This document shows, piece after piece, positions 6,700 through 15,614 of a DNA stretch of 64,000 nucleotides. The notes under the pieces are model-generated. The model was given only the letters and a program-made list of their open reading frames with translations. It was not told the origin of the DNA and did not search any database. Made by a program: the position numbers and the translations under genes. The stretch's first letter is position 1. Every line of letters begins with the position of its first letter. Origin of the DNA: Agathobaculum desmolans ATCC 43058. Its GTDB lineage: Bacteria > Bacillota > Clostridia > Oscillospirales > Butyricicoccaceae. The stretch lies in contig NZ_JNJN01000004.1 in the NCBI RefSeq assembly GCF_000701665.1, forward strand, positions 1 through 64,000. The letters are read 5' to 3'.

Positions 6700-8805
6700 T
6701 TATTCGTCTGATGCAAATACCCCATAAACTGCGCGGAACAGCTCTCGGAATACGTTGAAGATGCGCGTGAGCACACCCTCGTCCGCTTCTTCGGCGGGTT
6801 GATCGGAGGATGCGTCATCCACGGTATCCGGCGAAATTTCGCGGGTACGCAGGATAAACTGCAAGCTTGCAGGTGTGGGATTTTGGGAAGAGGTTACAGA
6901 TTGCAGTGCAGCGCCTGCATCCAGATTCAGCAGATTGGTGTCCTCTTCCAGATCCTTTTCAGCATCATCAAATGCACTGTGGATGGAATCGCTGGCGTTT
7001 TCCAGCTTGCTCGAGCCGTTTGACTTGGCGGCTTTATCAAGCACGCTGATCAGCCCGTCGAGTGAAGCCTGTGCACTGGCATCGGCACGGCTGCGGACAG
7101 CACGCAGATTATCTGTGGCGGTTTTCAGCAGGTCGTTGGAAGCGGACAGGGTTTTGCCGAGCGAAGTCAGAAGCGCTGCGCTTTTGTCTGCAGCCGAGGT
7201 GGCATCGGCTGTTATCTGGTTGAGGGCGGCGGTCAGCGCGGGGATATCCGCCAGCAGCTTGTGGATACGCTCCAGCGTGCGGTCAGCCAGTATGGTGAGC
7301 TGCTTGCCGTCACCAATGATATCCTGCGGCAGGCCTTGATAGTCATCGATCACATCCAGAATATCATCCAGTTCATCCAACAGGGAGTTGGTGGAACCGA
7401 GCATACTGTCCAAACTGCCCAGTGCGTCTTCCAGCGCCTTGACCAGTTTTTCCGTGTGAGAAAGATTGGCCTGCGCATTGGTCAGCATTTCGCTTAAAAG
7501 CGTGCGCACAGAATCGTTCAGCGAAGAATCATTGACTAAGTATGTCAGTATGTCGATCTGCTTTTGGGTTTCATCCAGCCGGTCGCGCATACGGCTCAGT
7601 TCGGTTTTCAGCTTTAGGATATCACGGCGCAGTTCTTCGGCTGCGCGCTGCAGTTGGGAAAGATAGATCCATTCCGAACCGGTAGCATCATCCAGATCAT
7701 CCAGCAGGTCATTTAGGTTATCCAGTGAGGTTTGTATATTTTTTAACAGCTTTTGATAGTCGGTCACATCCGTGGTGGATTCCTCCAACGTGCCCAGCAT
7801 ACTGTTGACGGTGGCATTGAGTGAAGTGAGCGTGGTTTTCATCGAGTTTAGCTCGGGGATCAGCGAATCCGACTGTCCGGCGAGATCCTCCAAAGCCTGC
7901 AGGGCTGCATCGGTCTGCGGGTCTAGCTTGCCGCGGTCAGCAATGAGCTGCTTGCGCACTTCGTTGATGCCGGACAGTCCGCCGGACAGTGCGCTCAGCC
8001 CACCCTGCATGGACTGCATGGTTTGCAGCATACTGTTCAGTCCTTCATACAGGCTGTCGCCGGAATCGCCGATCCGATCCTTGATATCCCGCATATCCGA
8101 AAGGATATCGAGTGAGGAAAGGGTAGCCGGCGCCATGAACATGATCAGTCCCATGCTTTCAAAGTTATGCGAGCCGATACGCACAGTAAAAGTGTTTTCT
8201 TCGCCCGGCAGACCCATGAAAACCACGATTTTATACGTGCCCATGGACTGCACCTGTGCGCCCGGTGCATCAATGGAGAGCGCCTTGCTCATATCGATGC
8301 CGGTTGCGCAAAGCAGGGTCATATTGTTTTTATAATAGGTGCTGGCGTTGGCATTTGGGGTGGCGTGGATGGTCATTTCGATCAATCCGTCCGCCCCGGC
8401 GCATTTTTCTGCTTCGACCGGTACGCCGTTCAGCTTGTAGGATACATCAAAGTTCCACGGAAGCTGGATATCGGTATCCGCGCTGGGGATACATTCGTAG
8501 TAGAAGCGCTGCATCGCGCTGCCGTCCAAGGTCCATGATACCGCCCCTTCGGCCCGTTCCGGCTGGTCGGCGGTGGACATATTGTATACGTCGGCGTAGC
8601 TGCCGTAGTCGGTAAAGGTATCGTGTCCGTTTAGGCTGACACCCTTGACGATGCGGGTGGCTTCCGGCAGGCCATAGTAGTCCAGATTGATATAAACAGC
8701 CTCATCGGTTTCCACCGTCGGTGCGGCAGCCTGCGCGGTTTGCGGCAGGATAAATGCCGCTGCAAGCGCCGCGGCGGTGATGCGGCGCAGATTAGTTGTT
8801 TTCAT
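6700..8805 (-). CDS. Secreted or membrane-tethered coiled-coil protein, YhgE/Pip-like partner of the MMPL transporter
   Basis: A 701-residue exported protein. A signal peptide (MKTTNLRRITAAALAAAFILPQ, then AQA) occupies the first 25 residues. A beta-rich N-terminal half ends near residue 235 and is followed by roughly 350 residues of heptad-rich coiled coil with many Leu/Asp/Asn repeats (LNSMLQTMQSMQGGLSALSGG and onward). This resembles the repeat region of YhgE/Pip family proteins. The C-terminus ends in RIFNVFRELFRAVYGVFASDE. The start at 8805 follows AGGAGGAGC. It overlaps the transporter gene by 14 bases, so the two are coupled. Probable periplasmic-side accessory for export of a lipid or amphiphile; this is inference from context. 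Confidence 0.7.
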   Translation of the reverse strand: MKTTNLRRITAAALAAAFILPQTAQAAAPTVETDEAVYINLDYYGLPEATRIVKGVSLNGHDTFTDYGSYADVYNMSTADQPERAEGAVSWTLDGSAMQRFYYECIPSADTDIQLPWNFDVSYKLNGVPVEAEKCAGADGLIEMTIHATPNANASTYYKNNMTLLCATGIDMSKALSIDAPGAQVQSMGTYKIVVFMGLPGEENTFTVRIGSHNFESMGLIMFMAPATLSSLDILSDMRDIKDRIGDSGDSLYEGLNSMLQTMQSMQGGLSALSGGLSGINEVRKQLIADRGKLDPQTDAALQALEDLAGQSDSLIPELNSMKTTLTSLNATVNSMLGTLEESTTDVTDYQKLLKNIQTSLDNLNDLLDDLDDATGSEWIYLSQLQRAAEELRRDILKLKTELSRMRDRLDETQKQIDILTYLVNDSSLNDSVRTLLSEMLTNAQANLSHTEKLVKALEDALGSLDSMLGSTNSLLDELDDILDVIDDYQGLPQDIIGDGKQLTILADRTLERIHKLLADIPALTAALNQITADATSAADKSAALLTSLGKTLSASNDLLKTATDNLRAVRSRADASAQASLDGLISVLDKAAKSNGSSKLENASDSIHSAFDDAEKDLEEDTNLLNLDAGAALQSVTSSQNPTPASLQFILRTREISPDTVDDASSDQPAEEADEGVLTRIFNVFRELFRAVYGVFASDE

Positions 8806-11089
8806 CGTGATGCTCCTCCTCTTCCTTGGCGGTATCCGCGTCCGGTGCGGCATTTTTCCGGTGCAGCAGCTTTTGCAGATGTTCGAGCTGTGCACGGTGC
8901 CGTGCGCGCCGGTTGGCTTGGATCTGCTCATGCAGCAGCAGACGCTGCTGGTGCAGTTCGCTCAAGGTAGGCAGCTTGAGCTTGGTTGCGCGGATACGGT
9001 TCATCTTGGCATGCTTCTTTTGTGCATAATCCGGCTTGACGATCCACTTATCAAAAATCATCAGACAGCAGGGCAGCAGGAACAGGACGAGCAGCAGCGA
9101 GATCAGTGCGCCGCGTCCAATCAGTTGTCCCAATGCGGAGATCGCTTCGACCGATGTCATGAAGAACAGACCGTAGGCAACCGTCATCAGGATCAGACCG
9201 GAGGTCAGAATGGATTCTGCGCTGACGGTGACAGCACGGATCGCAGACTCTTTTTTATCCCCCTGTGAGCGGGCGTCCAGATAATTGCCGGTCAGCAGGA
9301 TGGAATAGTCGATCGTTGCGCCAAGCTGAATACAGCTGACGATGATAAAGCCCAAAAACATGGTGCGCTGGCCGTAAATATACGGCAGGGCCGTATTGAT
9401 GAACACTGCGCACTCGATCGGAATCAGGACGACCAGCGGCAGGAATGCGGATTTATAGGTCAGTGCAACCACCAGTGCAACGCCCAGCAGGGATATCAGA
9501 TTGACGCGGGCGTTATCCGGTACGATGATATCCTTGATATCCTGCGTAGAGGGAGTAACGCCGACCAGATAGGTCTGCTCATCCGGATAGTACCGGTTGA
9601 TGATCGCGCGGATTTCATCGGCGTACCGGAAGGCGTCTGCGCTTTCACCGGCAGAGCGGACGTTTAGGATAATTCGTGCCCAGTGTTCTGAATGCAGCAT
9701 GCCGGTGATGCTTTCTGGCAGAAAATCTTCTGGAATGCCGTCCGGCAGCACACCGGCCAGCCCCATGGCGTAGCGCACATAAGGCAGGGATTCCAGTTCC
9801 TCACTCATGGCTTTTTCAGTCACGTTGCCGTTGAGCGGAACGAGCGCCAGCATCATGTTGCTTTGTCCGAATTTTGCGTTCATCTGCTGTTCCGCATCAT
9901 ATACCGGTGTGCCGGGTGAGTTGGCAACGGCTTCGTTGCCATAGGTAAAGTCTGCCATCCCCTGCGCCACATAGCAAGGGATGATGAGGATCATGACCGC
10001 GATAAGCACAGGCTTGCGCAGTTTGTATGTAAATTCGCCGAAGCTGCGCAGATTGGTCGGGATGAAGGAACGGTGGCGTGTTTTGGCAACCACATCCTGA
10101 AAGCGCAGAATCAGCGCCGGCATCAGCAGCAATACCGTGAGCAGGCTGAGCGCGATGCCCTTGGCCAGTACAAAGCCCATGTCCGGGCCGATGCCGAATT
10201 CCATCAGTGCAAGCGCCAGAAAGCCGACAATGGTGGTGGCGCCGGAAGCACTGATTGATGAAAATGCAGAACGCAGTGCGTTGGCCATAGCCTGCTCGGG
10301 CTGCACGCCGTTGGCCTTTTCCTCAGAGAAGGCATGCAGCAGAAAAATGGAATAATCCATAGAACAGGCGAGCTGCAGTACTGCGCCGACGGCGTTGGAT
10401 AAAAAGGAGATTTCGCCGAAAATAATGTTGGAACCCATGTTGATGATGATGGCGATGCCCAAAACCGACAGAAACAACACGGGTTCGAACCATGAGGTCG
10501 TTGTGATCGTTAAAATTAAAAAAATGATGATTACAGCCAGCACCATCACGCGGGCAACTTCGGCATTGATCGTTGGGCCAAGGTTGGTATCTGAAACGGC
10601 GGAACCGGCGACCAAACCGCGGTCGCCGACGAGCTGCTCGATCTCGCGCACGGCTTTATGTGTGCGGGGGGAGGAGTCCTTTTCCAAAAAGATAACGTCC
10701 ATATAGGCGCTGCCGTCTTTGTAATAGTCCTCGATGTTCGCATAGTCGATAAACTCGCTGGAGCCGTAAATATTGGTTGTGGTGTCGCACCACATGACCA
10801 TATCCACGCCGGGGACATCGGCAATGCGGTCTTTGATGCTTTTTGCTTCATACAGGGTCACATCTTCCAGCATAACGCGTCCCATGCCGGGATAAGTAAA
10901 CTCGTTTTCCATGATATCCAGTGCTTGGGCAGAGGGGCTGGAATCCGGCAGATACTTGGTCAAATCGTAGTTGACACCGACCATCGGAAGGCAGATCAGG
11001 CTGAGGATGACCAGTACGGTAAAGATCTTTTCGATCACTTTGCGTTTGTTAATGATCAGGTCGACTGCGCTGTGTCCTTTTAGTTTCAC
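8792..11089 (-). CDS. MMPL/RND-family transporter
   Basis: A 765-residue proton-driven exporter with the RND two-repeat layout: one N-terminal helix, a large extracellular loop (about 30-180), six helices, a second loop (about 395-530) and six more helices. Motifs include NYDLTKYLPDSSPSAQAL and the SMDYSIFLLHAF / TIDYSILLTGNYLD pair in the equivalent helices of each half, which carry the proton-relay Asp-Tyr. The C-terminal tail is Lys/Arg/Glu/His rich and predicted cytoplasmic. The start is GTG 11089, with no clear ribosome site. Divergent from the TetR gene at 11270; first gene of a two-gene operon. Substrate is probably lipidic or antimicrobial. Confidence 0.88.
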   Translation of the reverse strand: MKLKGHSAVDLIINKRKVIEKIFTVLVILSLICLPMVGVNYDLTKYLPDSSPSAQALDIMENEFTYPGMGRVMLEDVTLYEAKSIKDRIADVPGVDMVMWCDTTTNIYGSSEFIDYANIEDYYKDGSAYMDVIFLEKDSSPRTHKAVREIEQLVGDRGLVAGSAVSDTNLGPTINAEVARVMVLAVIIIFLILTITTTSWFEPVLFLSVLGIAIIINMGSNIIFGEISFLSNAVGAVLQLACSMDYSIFLLHAFSEEKANGVQPEQAMANALRSAFSSISASGATTIVGFLALALMEFGIGPDMGFVLAKGIALSLLTVLLLMPALILRFQDVVAKTRHRSFIPTNLRSFGEFTYKLRKPVLIAVMILIIPCYVAQGMADFTYGNEAVANSPGTPVYDAEQQMNAKFGQSNMMLALVPLNGNVTEKAMSEELESLPYVRYAMGLAGVLPDGIPEDFLPESITGMLHSEHWARIILNVRSAGESADAFRYADEIRAIINRYYPDEQTYLVGVTPSTQDIKDIIVPDNARVNLISLLGVALVVALTYKSAFLPLVVLIPIECAVFINTALPYIYGQRTMFLGFIIVSCIQLGATIDYSILLTGNYLDARSQGDKKESAIRAVTVSAESILTSGLILMTVAYGLFFMTSVEAISALGQLIGRGALISLLLVLFLLPCCLMIFDKWIVKPDYAQKKHAKMNRIRATKLKLPTLSELHQQRLLLHEQIQANRRARHRAQLEHLQKLLHRKNAAPDADTAKEEEEHHDENN

Positions 11090-11120
11090 AAGGAAAACAC
11101 CAACTTTCTCACAAATAGAT

Positions 11121-11177
11121 ATTGTGTACGATTACTTTTCGTGATATAGTATAAAACATAAGGATAATATACACAAT
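11121..11177. promoter_or_regulatory. Divergent promoter region with paired ATTGTGTA/TACACAAT sites
   Basis: Between the MMPL operon and the TetR gene lies an 8-base inverted pair: ATTGTGTA at 11121-11128 and TACACAAT at 11170-11177, 41 bases apart. A plausible plus-strand promoter is TTGTGT (11122-11127), a 17-base spacer and TATAGT (11145-11150), so the left site covers the -35. The sites are candidate operators for the TetR protein to repress itself and the transporter. Confidence 0.5.
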
Positions 11178-11269
11178 AGTCAAATGCGGTGAATATATAC
11201 AAAATCAAACACAAATAATAAATATGTTCGATTTTAACCGTATTTCAGAAAAATGTTGGAGGGGATACT

Positions 11270-11830
11270 ATGGCGGTTCAGGAGGATAAGCGGATCCGGC
11301 GAACAAAAAAACTGCTGCGGCAGGCACTGACGCGCTTGATGCAGCAAAAGGCATTTCAAAGCATCACGGTGACCGATGTGGTGCGGGAAGCGGACATCAA
11401 CCGGGGGACATTTTATGCGCATTATCGGGATGTTTATGACCTGCGGGAGCAGATCGAGACCGAGATGATTCAGGATTTCCGCGCGATGATCGCCGACCTG
11501 CGCCCGAGTGAAACAGCCACATTGCAGCCGGTGCTGCGGCGGGCGATGGATTATCTGGAGGAAAATCGGGAGATCGTGGTTGAACTGGTCAAGGTTGGCG
11601 GCGGAAAAGGGTTTGGCAAGAAAATGATCGGTGTAATGGAGGAATACCGGTTGGAAAATATGCCGCTGCGCAATGTAGAAGATGTATATGTGGCGCGTTT
11701 TGTTGCGACCGGTGTGGTTGGTATGCTGGAAAAATGGATTACCGAACCGCAGCCGCTTCCGAAAACAGAGATGATTGTATTGATGGCGAAAGTGCTGGCG
11801 CCGATCATTGCGCCGGCGGCAGGGCAATAA
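11270..11830 (+). CDS. TetR/AcrR-family transcriptional regulator
   Basis: A 186-residue repressor. The N-terminal helix-turn-helix spans about residues 8-55 (RIRRTKKLLRQALTRLM, then ITVTDVVREADINRGTFYAHYRDVYDL), the standard TetR DNA-binding signature. The helical C-terminal domain, about 70-186, would bind the inducing ligand. Start chosen after TTGGAGGGG. It is transcribed away from the MMPL transporter, the usual arrangement for local repression of an exporter, and ends at a shared terminator with the glycosyltransferase gene. Confidence 0.9.
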   Translation: MAVQEDKRIRRTKKLLRQALTRLMQQKAFQSITVTDVVREADINRGTFYAHYRDVYDLREQIETEMIQDFRAMIADLRPSETATLQPVLRRAMDYLEENREIVVELVKVGGGKGFGKKMIGVMEEYRLENMPLRNVEDVYVARFVATGVVGMLEKWITEPQPLPKTEMIVLMAKVLAPIIAPAAGQ

Positions 11831-11832
11831 AT

Positions 11833-11867
11833 AAAGGTGCGCCGCTCCTTTGGGAGCGGCGCACCTT
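11833..11867. terminator. Bidirectional terminator between tetR and glycosyltransferase
   Basis: A 16-bp stem (AAAGGTGCGCCGCTCC and its complement) with a TTTG loop and T/A runs on both flanks; it can serve both converging genes. Confidence 0.92.
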
Positions 11868-11943
11868 TTTGATGGTTCCATAACAACAGCTTGCGGAAGA
11901 ATGTGGTGCGGTATTTTTGCATCAGGGCGGTATGGCCATGGGC

Positions 11944-13074
11944 TTATTTCCATTGCAGGACAAAGTCCGCCAGCCGTTCGGTTGCATCCGGATGGGCGAC
12001 GGCTTTCATGGTCTGCCGCACGGTTTGCAGGCGGGTGGGGTTGGCAAACAATTCGTATACCGCTTCGTCGATTGGGAAGTGTTTGGTGACCAGTGCAGCC
12101 ATGCCGTTGTTGACCAAAAACTCGACGTTGCGTTCTTCGTGACCGGGGATGGGGTCGACCAACAGCATGGGCAGGTTTTTTGCCAGCGCTTCGGAAACGG
12201 TCAGTCCGCCGGGTTTGGAAACAATACAGTCGGACGCGCTCATCATCACCTCAACATTATGCACAAAGCCATAAGGGCGGACAATGCAGTTTCCCTGATA
12301 GGAGGCAACGAACTGTTCGATCCGCGTCTGCATTTTATGATTGTTGCCGCATACCACCAAAAGCTGCAGCGGGAAGCCGATCTGCGTCAGACATTCTACC
12401 ATTTTCAAATGGTCGGCATAGCCCATGCTGCCGCCCATCAGCAGCAGCGTGCGCATGGAGGGATCGATGCCAAGCTGCGCCGCGGCCTGTTCGCGCGCAA
12501 GCGGCTGGTTGAATTTGGGGTGCACCGGGATGCCGAACGGCAGCAGCCGCTCTTCCGGTATGCCGCGGCGGACGCAGCGGAAGGTGAGCAGCTCGCTGGC
12601 GGTAACGATGTACTGCACACGGGGCACATCTTCCCAATAAGGGTGCAGGGTGTAGTCGGTTACAATGCCGATGGTTTTGATATCCGACAGCTTTTTGCGC
12701 TTTTTGAGTTCGTCCACCATTTGGGCGGCAAACACATGGGTGCACAGGATGACATCCGGCGTGTAGCCCTGCAGCACTTTGGCAAATTTGGATGCGCCGA
12801 GCGCATTGATGATGTTGATGATGCCCGGGCCGCTGGAAAAATAGCTGGCGCCGTTGTTCTCCGCAAGCTGATAGACCAGCCGGTATAGGGTCTGCATATG
12901 CTTGGAGGAGAACAGATAGCCCTTGTCGATCGTGGTTTTGATCAGGTTGCTGATATAGGCGTATACATCCAGGGTGTGTACTTCCGCGCCCTTGCTTTTC
13001 AGCATATCCCCAATCGCTTTGGCGGTGGCATGGTGTCCATAGCCCGCCGTTACAGATAGAATCAATACTCTCAT
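11944..13074 (-). CDS. Glycosyltransferase family 28, MGDG-synthase/UgtP-like
   Basis: A 376-residue GT-B glycosyltransferase. The N-terminal MGDG-synthase domain opens MRVLILSVTAGYGHHATAKAI, with the acceptor-side GxGH motif. The C-terminal donor-binding half carries LLLMGGSMGYADHL, the VKPGGLTVSEAL-like stretch SKPGGLTVSEALAKNLPML and DPIPGHEERN. Relatives add glucose or galactose from UDP-sugars to diacylglycerol, giving membrane glycolipids and lipoteichoic-acid anchors. The start follows AAAGAGAGGT. Single gene, minus strand. Confidence 0.88.
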   Translation of the reverse strand: MRVLILSVTAGYGHHATAKAIGDMLKSKGAEVHTLDVYAYISNLIKTTIDKGYLFSSKHMQTLYRLVYQLAENNGASYFSSGPGIINIINALGASKFAKVLQGYTPDVILCTHVFAAQMVDELKKRKKLSDIKTIGIVTDYTLHPYWEDVPRVQYIVTASELLTFRCVRRGIPEERLLPFGIPVHPKFNQPLAREQAAAQLGIDPSMRTLLLMGGSMGYADHLKMVECLTQIGFPLQLLVVCGNNHKMQTRIEQFVASYQGNCIVRPYGFVHNVEVMMSASDCIVSKPGGLTVSEALAKNLPMLLVDPIPGHEERNVEFLVNNGMAALVTKHFPIDEAVYELFANPTRLQTVRQTMKAVAHPDATERLADFVLQWK

Positions 13075-13287
13075 ACCGGTACCTCTCTTTATATAAGCAT
13101 TATTTTACCGCAGATGCCGGGAAAATGCAAATGTCCTGTGCGGGATGGTGCAGGGGAGAACTTGTTTTTTCTTCTGCCTGCGGAATTTTGTCTGTTTGAC
13201 TATTTTAATTTGGGTGGGTTTGTACTATAATATACCAAGTAAAGACAAGCATGTGAAAACACAGCAGAAACAGGAGGGGTTTGCAGA

Positions 13288-14658
13288 ATGGCCCTGTCTA
13301 TCAAACCATATATTGAGAATAAAGAAAAAATCCATCTGATCGGCATCGGCGGTGTATCCATGAATTCGCTGGCCGAGCTGTTGCTCAGCCGCGGCGTACC
13401 CGTCAGCGGATCGGATCGTCTGCGCACGGATGTAACGGCCCGCCTTGAGGCCATGGGCGCGCAGATCACCTATGAGCACAAGGCGGAAAACGTCGAAGGT
13501 GCGGCGCTGATCGTGCGCACGGCTGCCGTGCATGATGATAACCCGGAGATCGCCCGTGCACATGCGTGCGGCATTCCGGTGATGGAGCGCGCGGAGGCGT
13601 GGGGCCATCTGATGCGCGATTATGATAACGTGGTGTGTCTGGCCGGTACGCACGGCAAAACGACCTCGACCTCGATGATGACGCTGATGACCATGGAGGC
13701 ACAGCTGGATCCGACGGTCATGGTCGGCAGCAACCTGCCCGCGATCGGCGGCACGCTGCGGATCGGCGGCAAGGGCTGCTTTGTGGCGGAAAGCTGCGAA
13801 TACTGCAACTCGTTCCTCAGTTTTGCGCCGACGGTGGCCGTAGTGCTCAATGTGGAAGAGGATCATCTGGACTTTTTCAAGGATATCAATGATATTGTGC
13901 ACTCCTTCCGCTCGTTTGTGGAGCTGACGCCGATGAACGGTCTGGTTGTGGTGAACGGAGACGACCGCAACGCCATGCGCTGCGTGGAAGGGCTGGATCG
14001 CCGCGTGCGCACGTTTGGGCTGGAACCGGGGGCGGATGTATGTGCTGCCGGTATTCGGGATGAAAACGGCTATTACCGGTTTACTGTGCTGGTGGAGGGA
14101 AAGGAATACGCGAAGGTCGCGCTTTCTGTGCCCGGGCGGCATAATATGCTCAATGCGCTGGCCTGCTGCGCAGCAGCGGAGTTCCTCGGTGTGCCGGGGG
14201 ATGCGGCGGAGCGGGGCTTGAACCGGTTTACCGGCTCGTCCCGCCGGTTTCAGTTGGTCGGTAAGATGCCGAACGGCGCTACGGTGGTGGATGATTACGC
14301 CCACCATCCGAGCGAGATGAAGGCAACGCTTTCCACCGCGAAGGAGATGCGGTTTGACCGGGTTCTGTGCGCGTTCCAGCCGCATACCTACACACGTACC
14401 AAGGCGCTGTTCGGGGAGTTTGTCGAGGCGCTTTCAATGTGCGACCACGCGGTGCTTGCGCCGATTTACGCGGCGCGTGAGCAGAATACCGTGGGGATCT
14501 CCTCGCATGATCTGGCGGCGGAGGTGCCCGGGGCGGTTGCGCTGGACAGCTTTGCGGAGATCGCAGCGCACCTGCGCGCCGAAGCCGGGCCGAATGATCT
14601 GGTGCTTACGATGGGTGCGGGGAATATCAACGAAGTCGGGCCGATGCTGGTTCGGTGA
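13288..14658 (+). CDS. murC: UDP-N-acetylmuramate-L-alanine ligase
   Basis: A 456-residue Mur ligase that adds L-Ala to UDP-MurNAc in the cytoplasmic phase of peptidoglycan synthesis. Residues 15-25 carry the IHLIGIGGVSMNSLA dinucleotide-like start typical of MurC, the ATP loop GTHGKTTSTSM begins at residue 120, and the C-terminal domain has VVDDYAHHPSEMKATL and FQPHTYTRTKAL, both MurC hallmarks. It starts after a CAGGAGGGG site and stands alone with a strong terminator. Confidence 0.97.
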   Translation: MALSIKPYIENKEKIHLIGIGGVSMNSLAELLLSRGVPVSGSDRLRTDVTARLEAMGAQITYEHKAENVEGAALIVRTAAVHDDNPEIARAHACGIPVMERAEAWGHLMRDYDNVVCLAGTHGKTTSTSMMTLMTMEAQLDPTVMVGSNLPAIGGTLRIGGKGCFVAESCEYCNSFLSFAPTVAVVLNVEEDHLDFFKDINDIVHSFRSFVELTPMNGLVVVNGDDRNAMRCVEGLDRRVRTFGLEPGADVCAAGIRDENGYYRFTVLVEGKEYAKVALSVPGRHNMLNALACCAAAEFLGVPGDAAERGLNRFTGSSRRFQLVGKMPNGATVVDDYAHHPSEMKATLSTAKEMRFDRVLCAFQPHTYTRTKALFGEFVEALSMCDHAVLAPIYAAREQNTVGISSHDLAAEVPGAVALDSFAEIAAHLRAEAGPNDLVLTMGAGNINEVGPMLVR

Positions 14659-14675
14659 GCGTGTTTGCAGCTGAT

Positions 14676-14708
14676 GCACCGGCGGACAGTCGCACTGTCC
14701 GCCGGTGC
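14676..14708 (+). terminator. Rho-independent terminator of murC
   Basis: A 15-bp stem GCACCGGCGGACAGT with a CGC loop and its complement, followed by TTTTTGCTTG. Confidence 0.93.
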
Positions 14709-14771
14709 TTTTTGCTTGCTGCGGATTTATCGGTTGCTTTTCAAACCATTCAAATTTTTCCTTAAATGCGC

Positions 14772-14825
14772 TTGACAAAAATTATAAAATGGTGCATACT
14801 GAACATACAGTAAATTGTACAATTT
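14772..14825 (+). promoter_or_regulatory. Promoter and downstream palindrome before the cytidylate-kinase-like gene
   Basis: TTGACA (14772-14777), a 17-base spacer and CATACT (14795-14800) form a sigma-A promoter. The 14-base perfect palindrome AAATTGTACAATTT at 14812-14825 lies over the expected transcription start, a typical repressor-site position. The binding protein is unknown. Confidence 0.6.
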
Positions 14826-14855
14826 GTATAATCAAATTGGTAAGGAGGGTGCGTT

Positions 14856-15467
14856 ATGAATAACAATCTGATTATCACCATTGGTCGTGAATACGGTACC
14901 GGAGGCCGGGAGATCGGCCAGAAACTCGCGCTCCGCCTTGGCATTCCGTTCTATGACCGTGAACTCATCACACGTGCGGCAAAAAAGACCGGATTTGACG
15001 AAAAACTGTTCGAACAGCTCGATAAGCGTGCGACCAACAGTTTTTTGTATTCGCTGACCATGTTTGGTTCGGTCGGCCTGAACGGCATGAGCCTGACCGA
15101 CCAGCTCTATCTGGCGCAGGCCAACATCATCCGTGAGATGGCAGAGGATTCCTCCTGTGTGATCGTCGGCCGTTGTGCGGATCACGTGCTGCGGGATTTC
15201 CCCAATAAGTTTGACTTTTTTATCCATGGCTCGATTGAGGACCGTGTGAAGCGGATCCAGACCTGCGGGGATTATGAGATCGAAGGCAAGACCCCGGAGG
15301 CTGCGCTGGAGAAAATGGATAAGCAGCGTTCTACTTATTATAACTACTATACCGGTAAGGTATGGGGCAAGTGCGATCACTATGATTTATGCATCAATGC
15401 AGGCCGTTTGGGTGTGGAGTATTCGACGGATATCATTTTGGAGTATGTCAACCGTCTGAAGAAGTAA
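14856..15467 (+). CDS. Cytidylate kinase-like family protein
   Basis: A 203-residue P-loop nucleotide kinase of the cytidylate-kinase-2 family. The start MNNNLIITIGREYGTGGREIG holds a modified P loop (GREYGTGGREIG instead of the usual GxxxxGKS), a hallmark of this family. The CORE residues YDRELI and IVGRCADHVL and an Arg-rich lid region (IEDRVKRIQ) follow. True Cmk phosphorylates CMP/dCMP; the substrate of this branch is not established. Start chosen after AAGGAGGGTG. Single gene with its own promoter and palindrome. Confidence 0.85.
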   Translation: MNNNLIITIGREYGTGGREIGQKLALRLGIPFYDRELITRAAKKTGFDEKLFEQLDKRATNSFLYSLTMFGSVGLNGMSLTDQLYLAQANIIREMAEDSSCVIVGRCADHVLRDFPNKFDFFIHGSIEDRVKRIQTCGDYEIEGKTPEAALEKMDKQRSTYYNYYTGKVWGKCDHYDLCINAGRLGVEYSTDIILEYVNRLKK

Positions 15468-15495
15468 GCCCTCCGGAAGAGGAAAAGAGAGAGGA

Positions 15496-15526
15496 GCGAA
15501 GCCGCGTCAGACTGACGCGGCTTCGC
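15496..15526 (+). terminator. Strong hairpin after the cytidylate-kinase-like gene
   Basis: A perfect 14-bp stem GCGAAGCCGCGTCA/TGACGCGGCTTCGC with a GAC loop. It lacks a clear T tract, so it may be a weak or processing hairpin. Confidence 0.6.
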
Positions 15527-15614
15527 GCGTATACGGGAACCTTTTGCCGTTCGGCACGTCTGTATCATAAAGGGAACTTCGCTGACATAGGAGGACAGAA
15601 CAGGAGGGAGCGAA

